The position numbers were made by a program, and so were the translations under genes. A DNA stretch of 45,635 bases from Balamuthia mandrillaris (taxonomy: Eukaryota > Discosea > Longamoebia > Balamuthiidae). Each line of letters starts with the position of its first letter. Positions within the stretch are counted from its first letter, which is position 1. The stretch covers positions 1-45,635 of the forward strand of contig JAVKOQ010000383.1 of assembly GCA_031835245.1 (NCBI GenBank). Reading direction: 5' to 3'. The notes beneath the pieces were generated by a model. That model saw only the letters and a list, made by a program, of their open reading frames with translations, had not been told where the DNA came from and made no database searches. Positions 1 to 10,700 of this stretch are shown in pieces.

Positions 1-59
1 CCTTTCCTCCCTGCTCTGCCCCGTTGATCAGTCGACTGTGGGCGAGTTTTCAGACAAAG

Positions 60-279
60 GATGGACCTCCTTGTAGAGCGAGTTTGGCCGGCGGACCGCT
101 CTCACTGACTGCCACCTCAACTACAACAGGCTGACCGACTTGCCGAGGGAGTTTGGCCAGCTCACCTCTCTCACCCGCTTCAACCTTCGCGAAAACAAGC
201 TGACCGCCTTGCCGCGAGAGTTTGGCCGGCTCACCGCTCTCCCTGGAACTGCAAGCTCGGCTGCAATAAGCTAACCTCC
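60..279 (+). pseudogene. Decayed LRR units upstream of the LRR gene
   Basis: This stretch encodes about three leucine-rich units of the same 23-residue type as the ORF that follows (LPREFGQLT-like). They are in another frame: the units from about 80 read in a different frame from the ORF opening at 280, the switch lies near 230-245, and an in-frame TAG sits at 74-76 inside a unit. A still weaker unit can be made out before position 60. Either the gene once began further left and has lost its 5' part, or these are left-over units from repeat expansion. A sequencing indel could explain the frame change but not the stop. Confidence 0.6.
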
Positions 280-1719
280 TTGCCGAGAGAGTTTGGTCGG
301 CTGACCGCTCTCGAACGCTGCGACCTCAGCAACAACAAGCTGCGCTCCTTACCGAGGGAGTTTGGCCAGCTCCGTGCTCTCAAACGCTGCTATCTCTCCA
401 ACAACAAGCTGACCTCCTTGCCGAGGGAGTTTGCCCAGCTCACCTCTCTCACCCGCTGCTCCCTCTCTCACAACAGGCTGAGCTCCTTGCCGAGGGAGAT
501 TGGCCGGCTGACTGCCCTCACCCACTGCGACCTCTCTGACAACCAGTTGGGCTCCTTGCCCTCTGAGTTTGGCCAGCTCACCGCTCTCCCTGCCTGCAAC
601 CTCAGCGACAACCAGTTGGGCTCCTTGCCCTCTGAGTTTGGCCAGCTCCGCGCTCTCCCTGCCTGCAACCTCAACCACAACCAGCTGACCTCCTTGCCAA
701 AGGAGTTTGGCCAGCTCCGCGCTCTCACCCACTGCGACCTCTCCTGCAACCAGCTGAGCTCCTTGCCGAGGGAGTTTGGCCAGCTCTCCGCTCTCACTGA
801 GTGCCACCTCTCCTGCAACCAGCTGAGCTCCTTGCCGAGGGAGTTTGGCCAGCTCCGCGCCCTCACCACCTGCGACCTCTCCTACAACCAGCTGACCTCC
901 TTGCCCTCTGAGTTTGGCCAGCTTCGCGCCCTCTCCGAGTGCGACCTCTCTGGCAACCAGCTGACCTCCTTGCCGAGAGAGTTTGGCCAGCTCTCCGCTC
1001 TTACTGAGTGCGACCTCAGCAACAACCAGCTGACCTCCTTGCCGAGAGCGGTTGCAATGCTGCCCACAATTTTTTTTTGCGAGCTGGGTGGTAACCCATT
1101 GGAAGCACTGCCCTGCTATATGGTTCGTCTTCTTCCAGAAAAGCGTTCCCTTAAGCCCTGTCTTCAGCAAGAAGAGCTTCTTAAAGAAATGGAAGAGAGT
1201 GATGAAGAGCAAGAGGAGGAGGAGGAAAAGAAAAGAGCGAAATCCAACAACAAACCACCGCCCACGAGAATGAAGCACGCCACAGTGAAAAGTTTGTGGC
1301 ACTTGAGTGGAGAGGCAGTGCTGAGGAACCAGCTTTTACCAACTGGCCTGCTGACTCCTGTTCCAGACCTTCCCTTTGCTTGGCTTGTTTCTTCTTCTTC
1401 TTCTCTGCTCGACGAGGAGCAGGAACAGAATGGTACAAAGGAAGATCAACCAGAAGAGGAAGAAAGCGTGGAGGTTGCGAAAGCAGGGGTGCTGCTGCCA
1501 GAGGAAGTGAAGGAACGAATGGAAAGGTTGCAGAGCAGATGTGATGTTTGTGAACAGCTGTTTTTAGAGGAAGAAGCCGAGGAGGAAGGAAGAGGGCAAG
1601 CAAGGCAAATCATGAGAAGGTTTTGGGACAGCGAAACAGACATGTGGTGGGAGTTGTTGTGTTGCTGCCAGAGTTGCTACAACCGGCCCCTTGCCGGCTG
1701 TTCCGTTACAACCAAGTAG
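280..1719 (+). CDS. Leucine-rich repeat protein with Cys-rich C-terminus
   Basis: The ORF has 479 codons. Residues 1-276 are twelve consecutive 23-residue LRR units with consensus LPREFGQLxALxxCxLSxNQLxS, a repeat type that builds a curved protein-binding scaffold. The DNA units are 69 bp long and nearly identical, so the array has expanded or been homogenised recently. After the last unit come an acidic Glu-rich linker (about residues 305-325), a stretch around VKSLWHLSGEAVLRNQL, a second acidic stretch and a Cys-rich end (CDVC, then CCCQSC). This LRR-plus-terminal-Cys layout recalls LRRC58-like proteins, where the cysteines probably bind zinc; that comparison is from memory. The start is uncertain: the ATG at 280 lies inside an LRR unit and decayed repeats precede it, so the ORF may be the 3' part of a longer or dying gene. 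An AATAAA follows the stop. Function unknown; a binding or ubiquitin-adaptor role is only a guess. Confidence 0.7.
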   Translation: MPREFGRLTALERCDLSNNKLRSLPREFGQLRALKRCYLSNNKLTSLPREFAQLTSLTRCSLSHNRLSSLPREIGRLTALTHCDLSDNQLGSLPSEFGQLTALPACNLSDNQLGSLPSEFGQLRALPACNLNHNQLTSLPKEFGQLRALTHCDLSCNQLSSLPREFGQLSALTECHLSCNQLSSLPREFGQLRALTTCDLSYNQLTSLPSEFGQLRALSECDLSGNQLTSLPREFGQLSALTECDLSNNQLTSLPRAVAMLPTIFFCELGGNPLEALPCYMVRLLPEKRSLKPCLQQEELLKEMEESDEEQEEEEEKKRAKSNNKPPPTRMKHATVKSLWHLSGEAVLRNQLLPTGLLTPVPDLPFAWLVSSSSSLLDEEQEQNGTKEDQPEEEESVEVAKAGVLLPEEVKERMERLQSRCDVCEQLFLEEEAEEEGRGQARQIMRRFWDSETDMWWELLCCCQSCYNRPLAGCSVTTK

Positions 1720-1771
1720 TTCTTTCTTTGTATTTCTTTCTTTCGTTGTGTTTTTGCTTTGGTGAAGTTCC

Positions 1772-1777
1772 AATAAA
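1772..1777 (+). terminator. Polyadenylation signal of the LRR gene
   Basis: AATAAA lies 53 bases after the LRR stop codon, before the convergent DCAF7 gene. It is a canonical signal by sequence only; no transcript end is known. Confidence 0.4.
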
Positions 1778-1796
1778 CTGCTTGGTTGAGAGAAGC

Positions 1797-1866
1797 GAGA
1801 AGAGAGAAGAGAGAAGAGAGAAGAGAGAAGAGAGAAGAGAGAAGAGAGAAGAGAGAAGAGAGAAGA
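1797..1866. repeat. Heptanucleotide repeat (GAAGAGA)n
   Basis: About ten copies of a 7-base unit fill most of the short space between the convergent LRR and DCAF7 genes. On the other strand the unit rotates to TCTCTCT, making it one of the TCTCTCN heptamer tracts of this window. Confidence 0.85.
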
Positions 1867-1940
1867 AAAAAGAGAGAGGAGAGAATGTGCGCGACAGGAA
1901 CGATGCAAGAAAACAAAAGGTTAAAGGAATTGAGTGTGAA

Positions 1941-2125
1941 TTAAACTCGAAGTATTTGCAAATTGGAGTGATAGGCAATGGCGATCCAGTCCGGTTGGGC
2001 TGAGGACCATTGCAGCTGGTTGATTTCGCCATCCGCATTGTAGGCAAGTATTGGATCTATTATTATTGATAGAACGAACAGTTAGACTTACTCATTTTCC
2101 TCTCTGTTCTCTTTTGTTTGTTTTC

Positions 2126-2160
<35 letters not shown>

Positions 2161-4393
2161 AAAGTATTACCATCAATGGGCTTAGGCATAGAAGACAAGT
2201 CCCAAATGAGAGCTGCCTTGTCGTCACCAGCGGTGGCCAGATGGCAGGATGAATGTGGCGCCCACGCCAACGAGTTGATACAAGTGTTGTGACCAACCAA
2301 CTCAGCTGCTGGCAGCGATGGTACCCTATTTTTTTATATGTTAAAATGAAGAAAGAAGAAGGAAATGGAAGAATGGAAGAAAGGGAGAAGGCAGAAGGAA
2401 GGAAAAATGAAGAAGGCAGCAGGAAGAGGAAGTAAAAACAAGCCAAAAAAGTTAGAAGAATACCGACCGAATATCAAGAATAATAGCTTTGGGGCTATCC
2501 ATTGACATAGTGGCAAGATAGTAGTCATCTTGTTTGTTCCAACATAGCCGCAAAAGTGGTGACATGTCTGGACTTTCGTAGATGATGGTAGAGTGTTCCA
2601 AGTTCCTTTTGTTGGAGAAAGTGCGTAAGAAACAAAAGATAAAAGATGAAGAACAAGAAAATAATTTTACCTCAGATCGAACATGCGAACCGAGCCATCA
2701 GCCCCAACAGAGGCAAACAGTTCGGTTCCTCTGGCAAATGCAATATCGTACACCTCCTTGTCGTGAGCAATCAGTTGTGTGAGTGCCGTTTGTTTCTGCA
2801 AAGTTTTGTAAGTAAAATAGTGAGCCAGAAAACAAAGGCAAACAAAAAACGAAAGCATGAGAGAGAGTGAGAGTGAGAGAGAGAGAGAGAGAGAGAAAAT
2901 ACTTCTATATCCCAAATAGTACAAGTTGTGTCAATACTAGATGTGCCAATGATGTTTGGATCCGTTACATTCCAGTCGAACGATGTTAGCGGAGCACAAA
3001 ATTCTGAGTTTTTCGTCTAATGCAACAAGTTTAGTATGCCTCCAAATAATAACAAGTTTTGGAAGAAGAAGAAGAAGAAGAAGAAGAAGAAGAAGAAGAA
3101 GAAGAAGAAGAAGAAGAAGAACAAGAAGAAGAAGAACAAGAACAAGAAGAACAAGAAGAAGAAGAACAAGAACAAGAAGAACAAGAAGAAGAACAAGAAG
3201 AAGAAGAAGAACAAGAACAAGAAGAACAAGAAGAAGAACAAGAAGAACAAGAAGAAGAACAAGAAGAACAAGAAGAACAAGAAGAACAAGAAGAAGAAGA
3301 AGAAGAACAAGAATCCGGAGAGACAGAGACAGAGACAGAGACAGAGACAGAGACAGAGACAGAGACAGAGACAGAGACAGAGACAGAGACAGAGACAGAG
3401 ACAGAGACAGAGACAGAGACAGAGACAGAGACAAAGACAGAGACAGAGACAGAGACAGAGACAGAGACAGAGACAGAGACAGAGACAGAGACAGAGACAG
3501 AGACAGAGACAGAGACAGAGACAGAGACAGAGACAGAGACAGAGACAGAGACAGAGACAGAGACAGAGACAGAGACAGAGACAGAGACAGAGACAGAGAC
3601 AGAGACAGAGACAGAGACAGAGACAGAGACAGAGACAGAGACAGAGACAGAGACAGAGACAGAGACAGAGACAGAGACAGAGACAGAGACAGAGACAGAG
3701 ACAGAGACAGAGACAGAGACAGAGACAGAGACAGAGACAGAGAAAGAAAGAGAAAGAGGGAGACAAGAGAAGCAAGAACGGAAAACAATCCCAGAAACGA
3801 GAGTATGGAAGGAGCAAAACGAAGCGAGAAGGAAACAAACGAGAGCAGAACAGGAAAAAAAAAGAAAAGCATACAGAGAAATACTTACGTTGTTGAGAAG
3901 GCATTTGAGTTGCACGTCGCCCTCAGGCGCAACCTGCCAGATCCGCATGTAGTCTCCGGTGGTGCCCACAAGGTCGCTCAGCGTGCCAGTGCTGTCCGGC
4001 ACCCACATGATCTTGGTGGTGGGGTAAGGGTGCTGGAACTCGCCCCTGGGAGTGAACTCTCCTGTCTCTTCATTGAGTTGCACGATTTGCACTGCGCATT
4101 TTTGTGTTTTTCAGTGTGAGAGGGGGATGCATGAGCGAGGAGGGCAAGTTAAGGAAAGAGATTCGATTGTCGCCCGCATTCGAATCGTTGGGGTTTGTTT
4201 TGTCGAAAAAGTAAATAAATAAAAAACCTTTGTTGGTGTAGTCCTCCAAGAAGGAGCCGATGGCCAGCCTGAACTTTTGATCGGGTCGCACCGACCAGTT
4301 CATGCCATAAACGAGCCAAGGGGCGGTGTACGTGTAGATCTCTTTCTTCCGTAGGTCATCCTGGGCCTCCCCGTCGTATTCTTGCACGTCCAT
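1941..4393 (-). CDS. DCAF7: DCAF7/WDR68 WD40-repeat adaptor
   Basis: Seven exons (4393-4228, 4091-3889, 3016-2903, 2795-2671, 2605-2468, 2325-2171, 2056-1941) join in phase to 338 residues, close to the 342 of human DCAF7/HAN11. The family is a WD40 propeller that acts as a scaffold for DYRK/HIPK kinases and as a CUL4-DDB1 substrate receptor. Near-invariant family stretches are present: [71 protein letters not shown] and the end [16 protein letters not shown]. The start ATG gives MDVQEYDG and is the first in frame after stops. Exon 2 ends at a perfect GTAAGT donor. Intron 2 is 872 bases because of two microsatellites; the other introns are about 65-137 bases. Ribosomes would not see the long repeat ORFs there, which lie inside the intron. 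Confidence 0.96.
3060..3312. repeat. (GAA)n with interspersed GAACAA units
   Basis: A trinucleotide tract with regular CAA interruptions inside DCAF7 intron 2. On the gene's sense strand it reads TTC/TTG and lies close to the intron's 3' splice site (acceptor at about 3017), so it acts as a very long pyrimidine-rich tract there. Confidence 0.9.
3319..3743. repeat. Hexanucleotide microsatellite (GAGACA)n, about 70 units
   Basis: Roughly 425 bases of GAGACA in DCAF7 intron 2, directly next to the GAA tract. Only one substitution is visible (an AAAGAC unit near 3432), so the array is young or is being homogenised. The sense-strand rotation is TCTCTG. All six frames stay open, which creates spurious long (RD)n, (TE)n and (RQ)n ORFs. 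Confidence 0.97.
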
Positions 4394-4598
4394 CTTTCTT
4401 TTCCTTTCTTCCTTTGTCTTTTTTTTATTTATTTTTTTTGACGCAATTTTGTCTAATTCCACCAAGCGAATCGTCCCGCTTTGCCGTGTGGACACATTTC
4501 CACCTGAAAAAGTACGGAGCCATGAACCCAGAAAAAAAAAACAATGTGACATCATTTACAGCACATTCCGAGCACCTTTTTTTCAGGTTTCTATTCCA

Positions 4599-4606
4599 TG
4601 TCGACA
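4599..4606. promoter_or_regulatory. TGTCGACA palindrome
   Basis: An 8-base palindrome (10 bases as ATGTCGACAT) about 205 bases upstream of the DCAF7 start. It is one of five exact copies in the window, all intergenic; candidate transcription-factor site by recurrence only. Confidence 0.35.
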
Positions 4607-4792
4607 TGGTTAATGCACCCCCCTTTTTTTTTGGTGGCGGTTTTTCCGCTTCCCCGTTTGTCCAACGAAGAAAAGGGGGAACCGCAGCAGCGCCCACCAG
4701 GACGGACACTCCTCCCCCCAAGGGCAAGCAATAACGGTACTACCGCGCTGTTTTTTTATTTTTTTCGGTGTGCGTCTCTTCGTTGAGATTGA

Positions 4793-4794
<2 letters not shown>

Positions 4795-4839
<45 letters not shown>

Positions 4840-4860
4840 TCTTCTCTCTCTCTCTCTCTT
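4795..4860. repeat. (CT)n microsatellite
   Basis: An interrupted dinucleotide tract in the divergent spacer between DCAF7 and the Gln/His-rich gene. Confidence 0.9.
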
Positions 4861-5087
4861 GTGTTGTGTTGTGATTGTTTGGTTTGATTGATTCCGTCCG
4901 CTTTTCTTCTTCTTTTGCTTTTTTTTTGTAAGTGTGATTTGAATTCGAATCGATTGTTGATTTGTTGATTTGTTTTTAATTCATCACTTTTTTTTTCTAT
5001 TTTTTTTTTTTTTGATTTTGGCCCTTGTTCCCGATCCGGTCTTTTGCATACGCAAAAAATATGGAAAGGTGACCCGTCCCCCGTCCC

Positions 5088-7170
5088 ATGCCGCAACGCT
5101 TTCGCAGCCAAAAGGGAGGGCAGCAAAGGGCGGCGCTGGCCGCTACCAAGAAGTTCATCAAGGAAAAATCGGGCGACGATGTCAACCGGTTCATGATGCA
5201 CCTCCTCAACACCCGCTGGGGCAAGCCCATCAAAAAGGTTAGCTCCACCACCACCGCTGCTCCTCCTCTTATTCCACGTCATGCGGCGACGCTGCTGTCA
5301 TGCTTTTCCATTGCTTTCGCTCGTCGCCAGTTTTTTCTCTCTATTCTCTGCTCTGTTGCTTAGCGCCGTCGCTTTCTCTTTTGAGACCCTTCTTTTATCC
5401 TGACCCTTCGCTCTCTTGTTGTTGTTGTTGCGTTCTTTCTTCTTCGTGTTCTTCTTCTTGTTCTTCTTGTTCTTCTTGTTCTTCTTCTTCTTCTCGTTCT
5501 TCTTCCTTCCAATTCTTCTTTTGCTTCTTCTTCTTCTTCTTCTTCTTCTTCTTCTTCTTCTTCTTCTTCTTCTTCTACTCCTCCTCCTCCTTTCTTCTTA
5601 CCGTTTTTCTGTATGAAACAGAGAGTGGTGAAGAAAGAATGGAAGAAGTGGAAGCCTCTCATGACGGCTATACGGGACAACTGGAAGAACTCTGGCGTGC
5701 GTGAGAAGTCTCAATGGCTCTCCTTGGCCGTGTGCGTGCCCGGCATGACCAAAGAGGTCCTCAACAAGAAGTACAAGTTCGAGGTCAACGAGAACCAGAT
5801 CTTTCGTGCCAAGAAGCATATGAAGAAGTACGGCATAGGCAAACCTCTTCCCCTTCCGCCCTCTCGCCAAGGCCAAGAACGCCGCTCAACAAGCTCTTCA
5901 TCACCAACAGCATCAAGCCATTACTGCTGCTGACTCTCATCAACACCACCATCCGCACCACCATCACCATCTTCCTGAGGAAGAGGAGGAAGAGGTAGAG
6001 GACACCAACGCTGCTTTGGATGACGGCATCGATGGACCCTTGCTCAGCACGTTAGATGCGCTCAGCGGAGCTGGGCCGAGCAGCAGCAATAACAACGCCA
6101 GTGTATCTGCCTCTCATCATCATCATCATCTTGGTCATACGCACCATTCTCATCACGCCATCTCGGCGTTGCACCATGGAATGGCTTCTGCTCATCCCAT
6201 CGGACCGCTGACCACGCTCGGCAATTTGGGAAACTTGGTACCTACCATGAACATGAGCTTGGCCAACATGAACATGACGCTGGGTCTATCGATGATCGAG
6301 GATGTGGACAGAGTGATGCAGCAACATATGGTAGCTCATCACCATCATCAATTGCAACAGCAACAACAACCACATCACGCTCAAACCTCTTCAACTTCCA
6401 CCTCTGCTTCTTCCTCAGCATTTCACAATCAGAACAGTCGACTCATCGCTCATCCACAACAGCAGCAACAACAGCACTCGCCACAACATTTATCACAACA
6501 ACTTCAGCATCAGCAACAACCCATCCAACAAACAACAAATCTGTTTGTTCAGCAGCTACCTTCTCATCCTCTTCAGCACACTCACATCCATCACCACCAT
6601 CACCCATCTCCCTCTTCGTTGCCTGTACAACAACAGCAATCTCAGCAGCGGCTACACCAACAAGAATTGTTGCATGAACAACATCAGCAGCTGGACAACA
6701 ACATGCAAGAACATCCTCTCTCTTCAGAGCATCTTCAGATCATGACTTCCTCCGCATTCGCCTCTTCGTCCGCTACTTCCTTATCCTCATCAGCCTCTCC
6801 TGACCATCTTGCTCCTCACCATCACCACCAACCTTATCATCAACAACAACAGGAGCAACTTCATGAAGTGCAAGCTCCCACGGAAGAGAGCGCAGCTGCC
6901 TATTCGCACGACCTGAATCCGCACCTCCATAGCCACTCCCATCCCCACCACCACTCCCATCAGCAGCTTGAACAGGAGCTAATGTCTGATCTGCAGCAAC
7001 CGCCACAACATCATGCCACATTAGAAGAAGGTGAGGGCCACGCTGGTGGGAGCGAAGCCCATGGAATGGCACCCGAAGGCGCAGCTCCAGAGGATCAACC
7101 GGAGGAGGGCCATCATCCTCACGAAGACGCCTCCTCCTCCCCGCTGCGCCCTCATCGCCACCCAGGATGA
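5088..7170 (+). CDS. Gln/His-rich protein with small N-terminal domain
   Basis: Exon 1 is 5088-5237 (50 codons, donor GTTAGC) and exon 2 starts at 5622 after CAG, in phase. The first about 125 residues form a compact basic domain (DVNRFMMHLLNTRWGKP, WKKWKPLMTAIRDNW, SQWLSLAVCVPGMTKEVLNKKY, NQIFRAKKHMKKYGIG). Its last part resembles a small helical, possibly DNA-binding element; I do not recognise the family. After it the reading frame must shift by one between about 5841 and 5872 to continue into a 430-codon stretch dominated by His and Gln runs (HHHHH, QQQQQ) with a Met-rich island (NMSLANMNMTLGLSM). Such composition is common in amoebozoan transcription regulators. No GT-AG pair repairs the shift, so it is a sequencing error, a real frameshift, or the protein ends early at the TGA near 5933. 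The ORF ends with TGA at 7170. Confidence 0.6.
5438..5577. repeat. (TTC)n microsatellite in intron 1
   Basis: TTC and TTG/TTC units fill the 3' half of the 384-base intron of the Gln/His-rich gene, pyrimidine-rich on the sense strand and ending about 45 bases before the acceptor. Confidence 0.9.
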
Positions 7171-7240
7171 CGTGGGCTTGGAGGAGGTGACGTCAGGTGT
7201 ATGATAGATTATTGATATTTTTGGGGAAAATTTCTAATTT

Positions 7241-7248
7241 TGTCGACA
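7241..7248. promoter_or_regulatory. TGTCGACA palindrome
   Basis: Exact copy of the recurring 8-base palindrome (TTGTCGACAA in context), about 460 bases upstream of the USP start codon. Confidence 0.35.
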
Positions 7249-7300
7249 AATAATTAAGACTTTACTGACGCGAAACGCCATGTGCCCGATCATCTGACGA

Positions 7301-7310
7301 CCGATAATTG
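7301..7310 (+). promoter_or_regulatory. CCGATAATTG element
   Basis: This ten-base word recurs in sense orientation upstream of the RasGEF start (15799-15790) and, with one change, upstream of the F-box/SPRY gene (36246-36255). Recurrence is the only evidence. Confidence 0.25.
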
Positions 7311-7706
7311 CCCCCAAAAAATTTCGGATAAAAATCAAAAAATGTTGGGTCGACACAAATAGTGGTAAATGAATGCACCGAAAAAAAAAAAAAAGAAGAG
7401 AGACGCACAGAGAAAGAAAAAGGCGGGTGTGCCTTGCGCTGTTGTTGTTGACTCAGGCAAAGAGGTGGAAGGAGGCGCACCTCTTTAAAGATACACATCT
7501 GGTGTGTGTCTATGCGGGTTGAGTTCTTTTTTAAAACAAAAAAAAAAAACCACCAACCGATTGTATGATTTTTGGTGATTATTGATTGATTTGGTTTTTG
7601 TTGGGTATGATTTACGTCTGCCGTCTATGTCTTTTTTTTCTCTCCTCTCTTTAAAAGTTTCTCACCAACAAAAAAAAAAAAAAAAAAGAAAGGAAAGAAG
7701 CAAAAG

Positions 7707-10700
7707 ATGTCTTACTACTGGACCTCTACCTATGGGTACAAGAAAAAGCGGATGGATATCGAGGGAGAAGGCGAGGAGGGAGACAGCGACCGCGAGGACA
7801 GCGCAGAGATGGAGGTCCAAGCCTCCCCTCAGCAGGAGCGCGACATCGTGAATAGGCTCCTCGCCAAGGACCGGATGCGCTTGAAGCACCGGTACTACCT
7901 CGTTTCCATGCGGTGGTGGCAGCTGTGGAAGCAGTACGTCCGGTTTGATGCGAAGCAAGGCAGGGCAGAGAAGGAGGGAGAAGAAGGAAAGGAGGAAGAA
8001 GGAGGAGAGGCCTATTCGGCGGTGGTGCAACGGCCAGGAGCTATTGACAACACAGAGCTGATCGCCAGTGAAGAGGAGAAGCGACAGCAGGAAAAACAAG
8101 AAGCAGAAGGAGGAGACCATACAGCGAAGGAAGAACGAGAGGAACAAGGCAGAAAAGACAAAGAAGAAGAAAGAGAGAGGAAGGAACAAATGACGGTAGA
8201 CGATGGAGGAGAGAAGGAAGGAGAAGACGAACACACAGCAACGAGCGTGGACACGCTGAAAAGAGGGCTCACACTGAATGTGGACTATGTTTTGGTGCCA
8301 AGAACCGTTTGGAAGCGGCTCTACGCATGGTATGGTGCTTTCCCGGTGGTGGAACGCTCCGTCATCGCGGTTGGCATCTTGCAGACCCTTCAGGTAGAGC
8401 TCTATCCTATCACCGTTAGAATGACGCGCCGACAGCCTATCTCCTCCACTGCCTCTTCTCGTCCTACCAAGCCCCTTCCAGTTGGTTTGTTCCCTCTTTG
8501 TTTTTCCCTCTCCCTTCTCCTCTTCCTGGTCTTCTGTTCTCGTTGTCTAACATTTTTAAAAAAAAGATGAAGATCATCCAATGGAAGAGTGCAAGTTCAG
8601 CAGAACAGCCAAGATAAAAGACATGAGACGACATTTGGCCGGTATCATGATGTTCCCGCCCCACAAAACGACGCTCTACCTACAAGAGGGAAGGACCGTT
8701 CGGCCAGTGCCACAGGACATGATGGAACACACTTTGGAGGAGCTGAATATTCGTGACGGGCAGATCGTTCATATTCAGGGACAACCTCCAACCCTGGATA
8801 GCGCTTATCACCGCAGTTATGGTTCGTCCCCAAGGTCATATGCTCCTCAGATCGTCAACGTCGTTGGTACTCCACCTGTTGTTGGTACGTTTTTTGTTTC
8901 TCTTCATCATTTTGATCTCGTATTTTTCTCTTTCTATCTCATTTTTTGTTCGAACTAAACGCATTATTTATGCGCAAACATAGGAGCGACCGGGTTATAT
9001 AATTTGGGCAATACTTGTTTCATGAACAGCGCGTTGCAATGCCTCAGCAACACCACCCCACTGCTTCGTTATTTCCTGCAAGACGTCTACCTCACTGAGA
9101 TCAATCCCACCAATCCCTTAGGCATGAAAGGAGACCTGGCTAAATCCTTTGCAGAGCTCCTCAAGCTCATTTGGAGCGGCCGGTACACTAGCGTCGTACC
9201 GAGAGAGTTCAAGAGCATTCTCTCCAAGTACGCTCCTCAGTTTAGCGGCTATCAGCAGCATGACTCACAAGAGTTCCTCACGTTCGTGTTGGATGGATTG
9301 CATGAGGACTTAAACCGGGTGGTGGATAAGCCCTATGTGGAAGAGGGACTTTGCTTTGTCCCTCATCAGAGCGATGTTGAACGAGCTGAAAGTATGTTAC
9401 TTATTTCTTCTGTTCTCTTCTTATTTCGTCTTACATCTGTTTTTTTTTTCACTTATACAATGATAGTTTCTTGGGCTCGTCACCTACAACGAAATCAATC
9501 GGTTATTGTTGACCTCTTTCAAGGACAACTTCAATCTGCCGTCACTTGTCCCACCTGTGACCACGTCTCCGTGACTTTCGACCCTTTCATGTTTCTCTCT
9601 CTTCCCGTTCCTTCCAAAGATCAACGCCTCATCCCCGTTTATCTCTTTTGGATGTCTGACCATCACAACGCCAACAACAAGGAGAGAAAGAAGAATTCCG
9701 TTCTCGTTAAATACGGTGTTCGCGTTTCTAAAATGGGAACAATGAAAGATTTGAAGGAGGCACTAGCTCGATTAGTGGGACTTCAACCGGAGCAATTGCT
9801 TTTGGCAGATATCTACAGTTGCAGAGCGTTTGTTATTCCGGATGGCAAACAATTGTTCGACGTTCGCAGCTCAGACGTGGTGTATGCATACGAGGTTTTG
9901 CCCCCTTCTGCAGAATGGACTATCGTTGGAGAAGAAGTCGAAGATAAAATGCAAGAAGATAGCAAAGATGAGAGTGAAGGAAAAGACAAAGAAAAGGAAG
10001 AAGATAAAACAAGAATTACCGAAGATGGCACAACTAGTATTAAAGGAAAAGAAGAAGAAACGAAAGACGATGATAGGATGAAAGAAGCGCCGACGGAAAT
10101 GAAGAAGGAAACTTGTGAGAACGAAGGCAAAGAAAAGATGGTATTAGTAGAGAAGGATGAAGAGGAAGAAGCAGGCAAAGGAAAGATGGTGGTGGAAGAG
10201 AAAGAAGAAAAAGGAAAAGAGAAGGAGATAGGAAAGGACAAAGAAGAAATCGCAAAGAAACTGAAACAATCAACAAAACGGATCGTGAACAACATCGCCC
10301 ACGTTTACGTTCTCCATCGGAAAAGGACATCATCTATTCGTAACAGCAACAACAAACACCAAAACAGCTTTTTCCTTTTCAGCAAACCTTTCATCATCTC
10401 GTTCGATCGCACGCTGACCACCCGAGCGCAACTTCACAAAATGATAAGAAGCCAAGTCAGCCGTTTCTTGTTTGACGAGGCAGAAGCAAGGGAAGATGAA
10501 CGAATAGAAGAACGATTACCGCTATTGAATCTTTTCGTGGTGGACAGTTTGGGAGCAACGGAGGGAGCACTGATGCCTCCTGACGATGAGCTTTGGGGAT
10601 TCGATGACCAGAAAGCAATTGCCATCGAGTGGGATAAAGATCTTCTTGCCTCTTTGCCACAAAAAAAAGAGGTTTGTTAATAGTTTTCTTTGTTTCTTCT

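Larger units (their letters stand above)
4394..5087. promoter_or_regulatory. Divergent intergenic region, DCAF7 / Gln-His gene
   Basis: This 694-base spacer holds the 5' regions of two divergent genes. It contains several T-runs, a (CT)n tract at about 4795-4860 and the palindrome TGTCGACA at 4599-4606. No TATA box, coding segment or RNA gene was recognised. Confidence 0.5.
7171..7706 (+). promoter_or_regulatory. Intergenic region upstream of the USP gene
   Basis: A 536-base AT-rich spacer after the Gln/His gene stop and before the USP start. It holds TGTCGACA at 7241-7248, CCGATAATTG at 7301-7310, a related CGGATAAAAA near 7325, another GTCGACA near 7353 and A-runs just before the start codon. 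No gene was seen in it. Confidence 0.45.

Noticed and set aside
349-1302. 317-codon antisense ORF over the LRR gene with its own repeats
   Set aside because: It mirrors the 69-bp LRR unit, whose length is a multiple of three, so openness in one unit is copied to all. The sense frame gives a perfect LRR consensus.
2937-4119. Long ORFs of alternating Arg-Asp, Thr-Glu, Arg-Gln, Ser-Leu, Cys-Leu and Ser-Val across both strands
   Set aside because: They are readings of the GAGACA and GAA repeats inside DCAF7 intron 2; the repeat unit lengths contain no stop in any frame.
8012-8272. Ser-rich minus-strand ORFs within the USP gene
   Set aside because: Antisense of the Lys/Glu-rich insertion of the DUSP domain.
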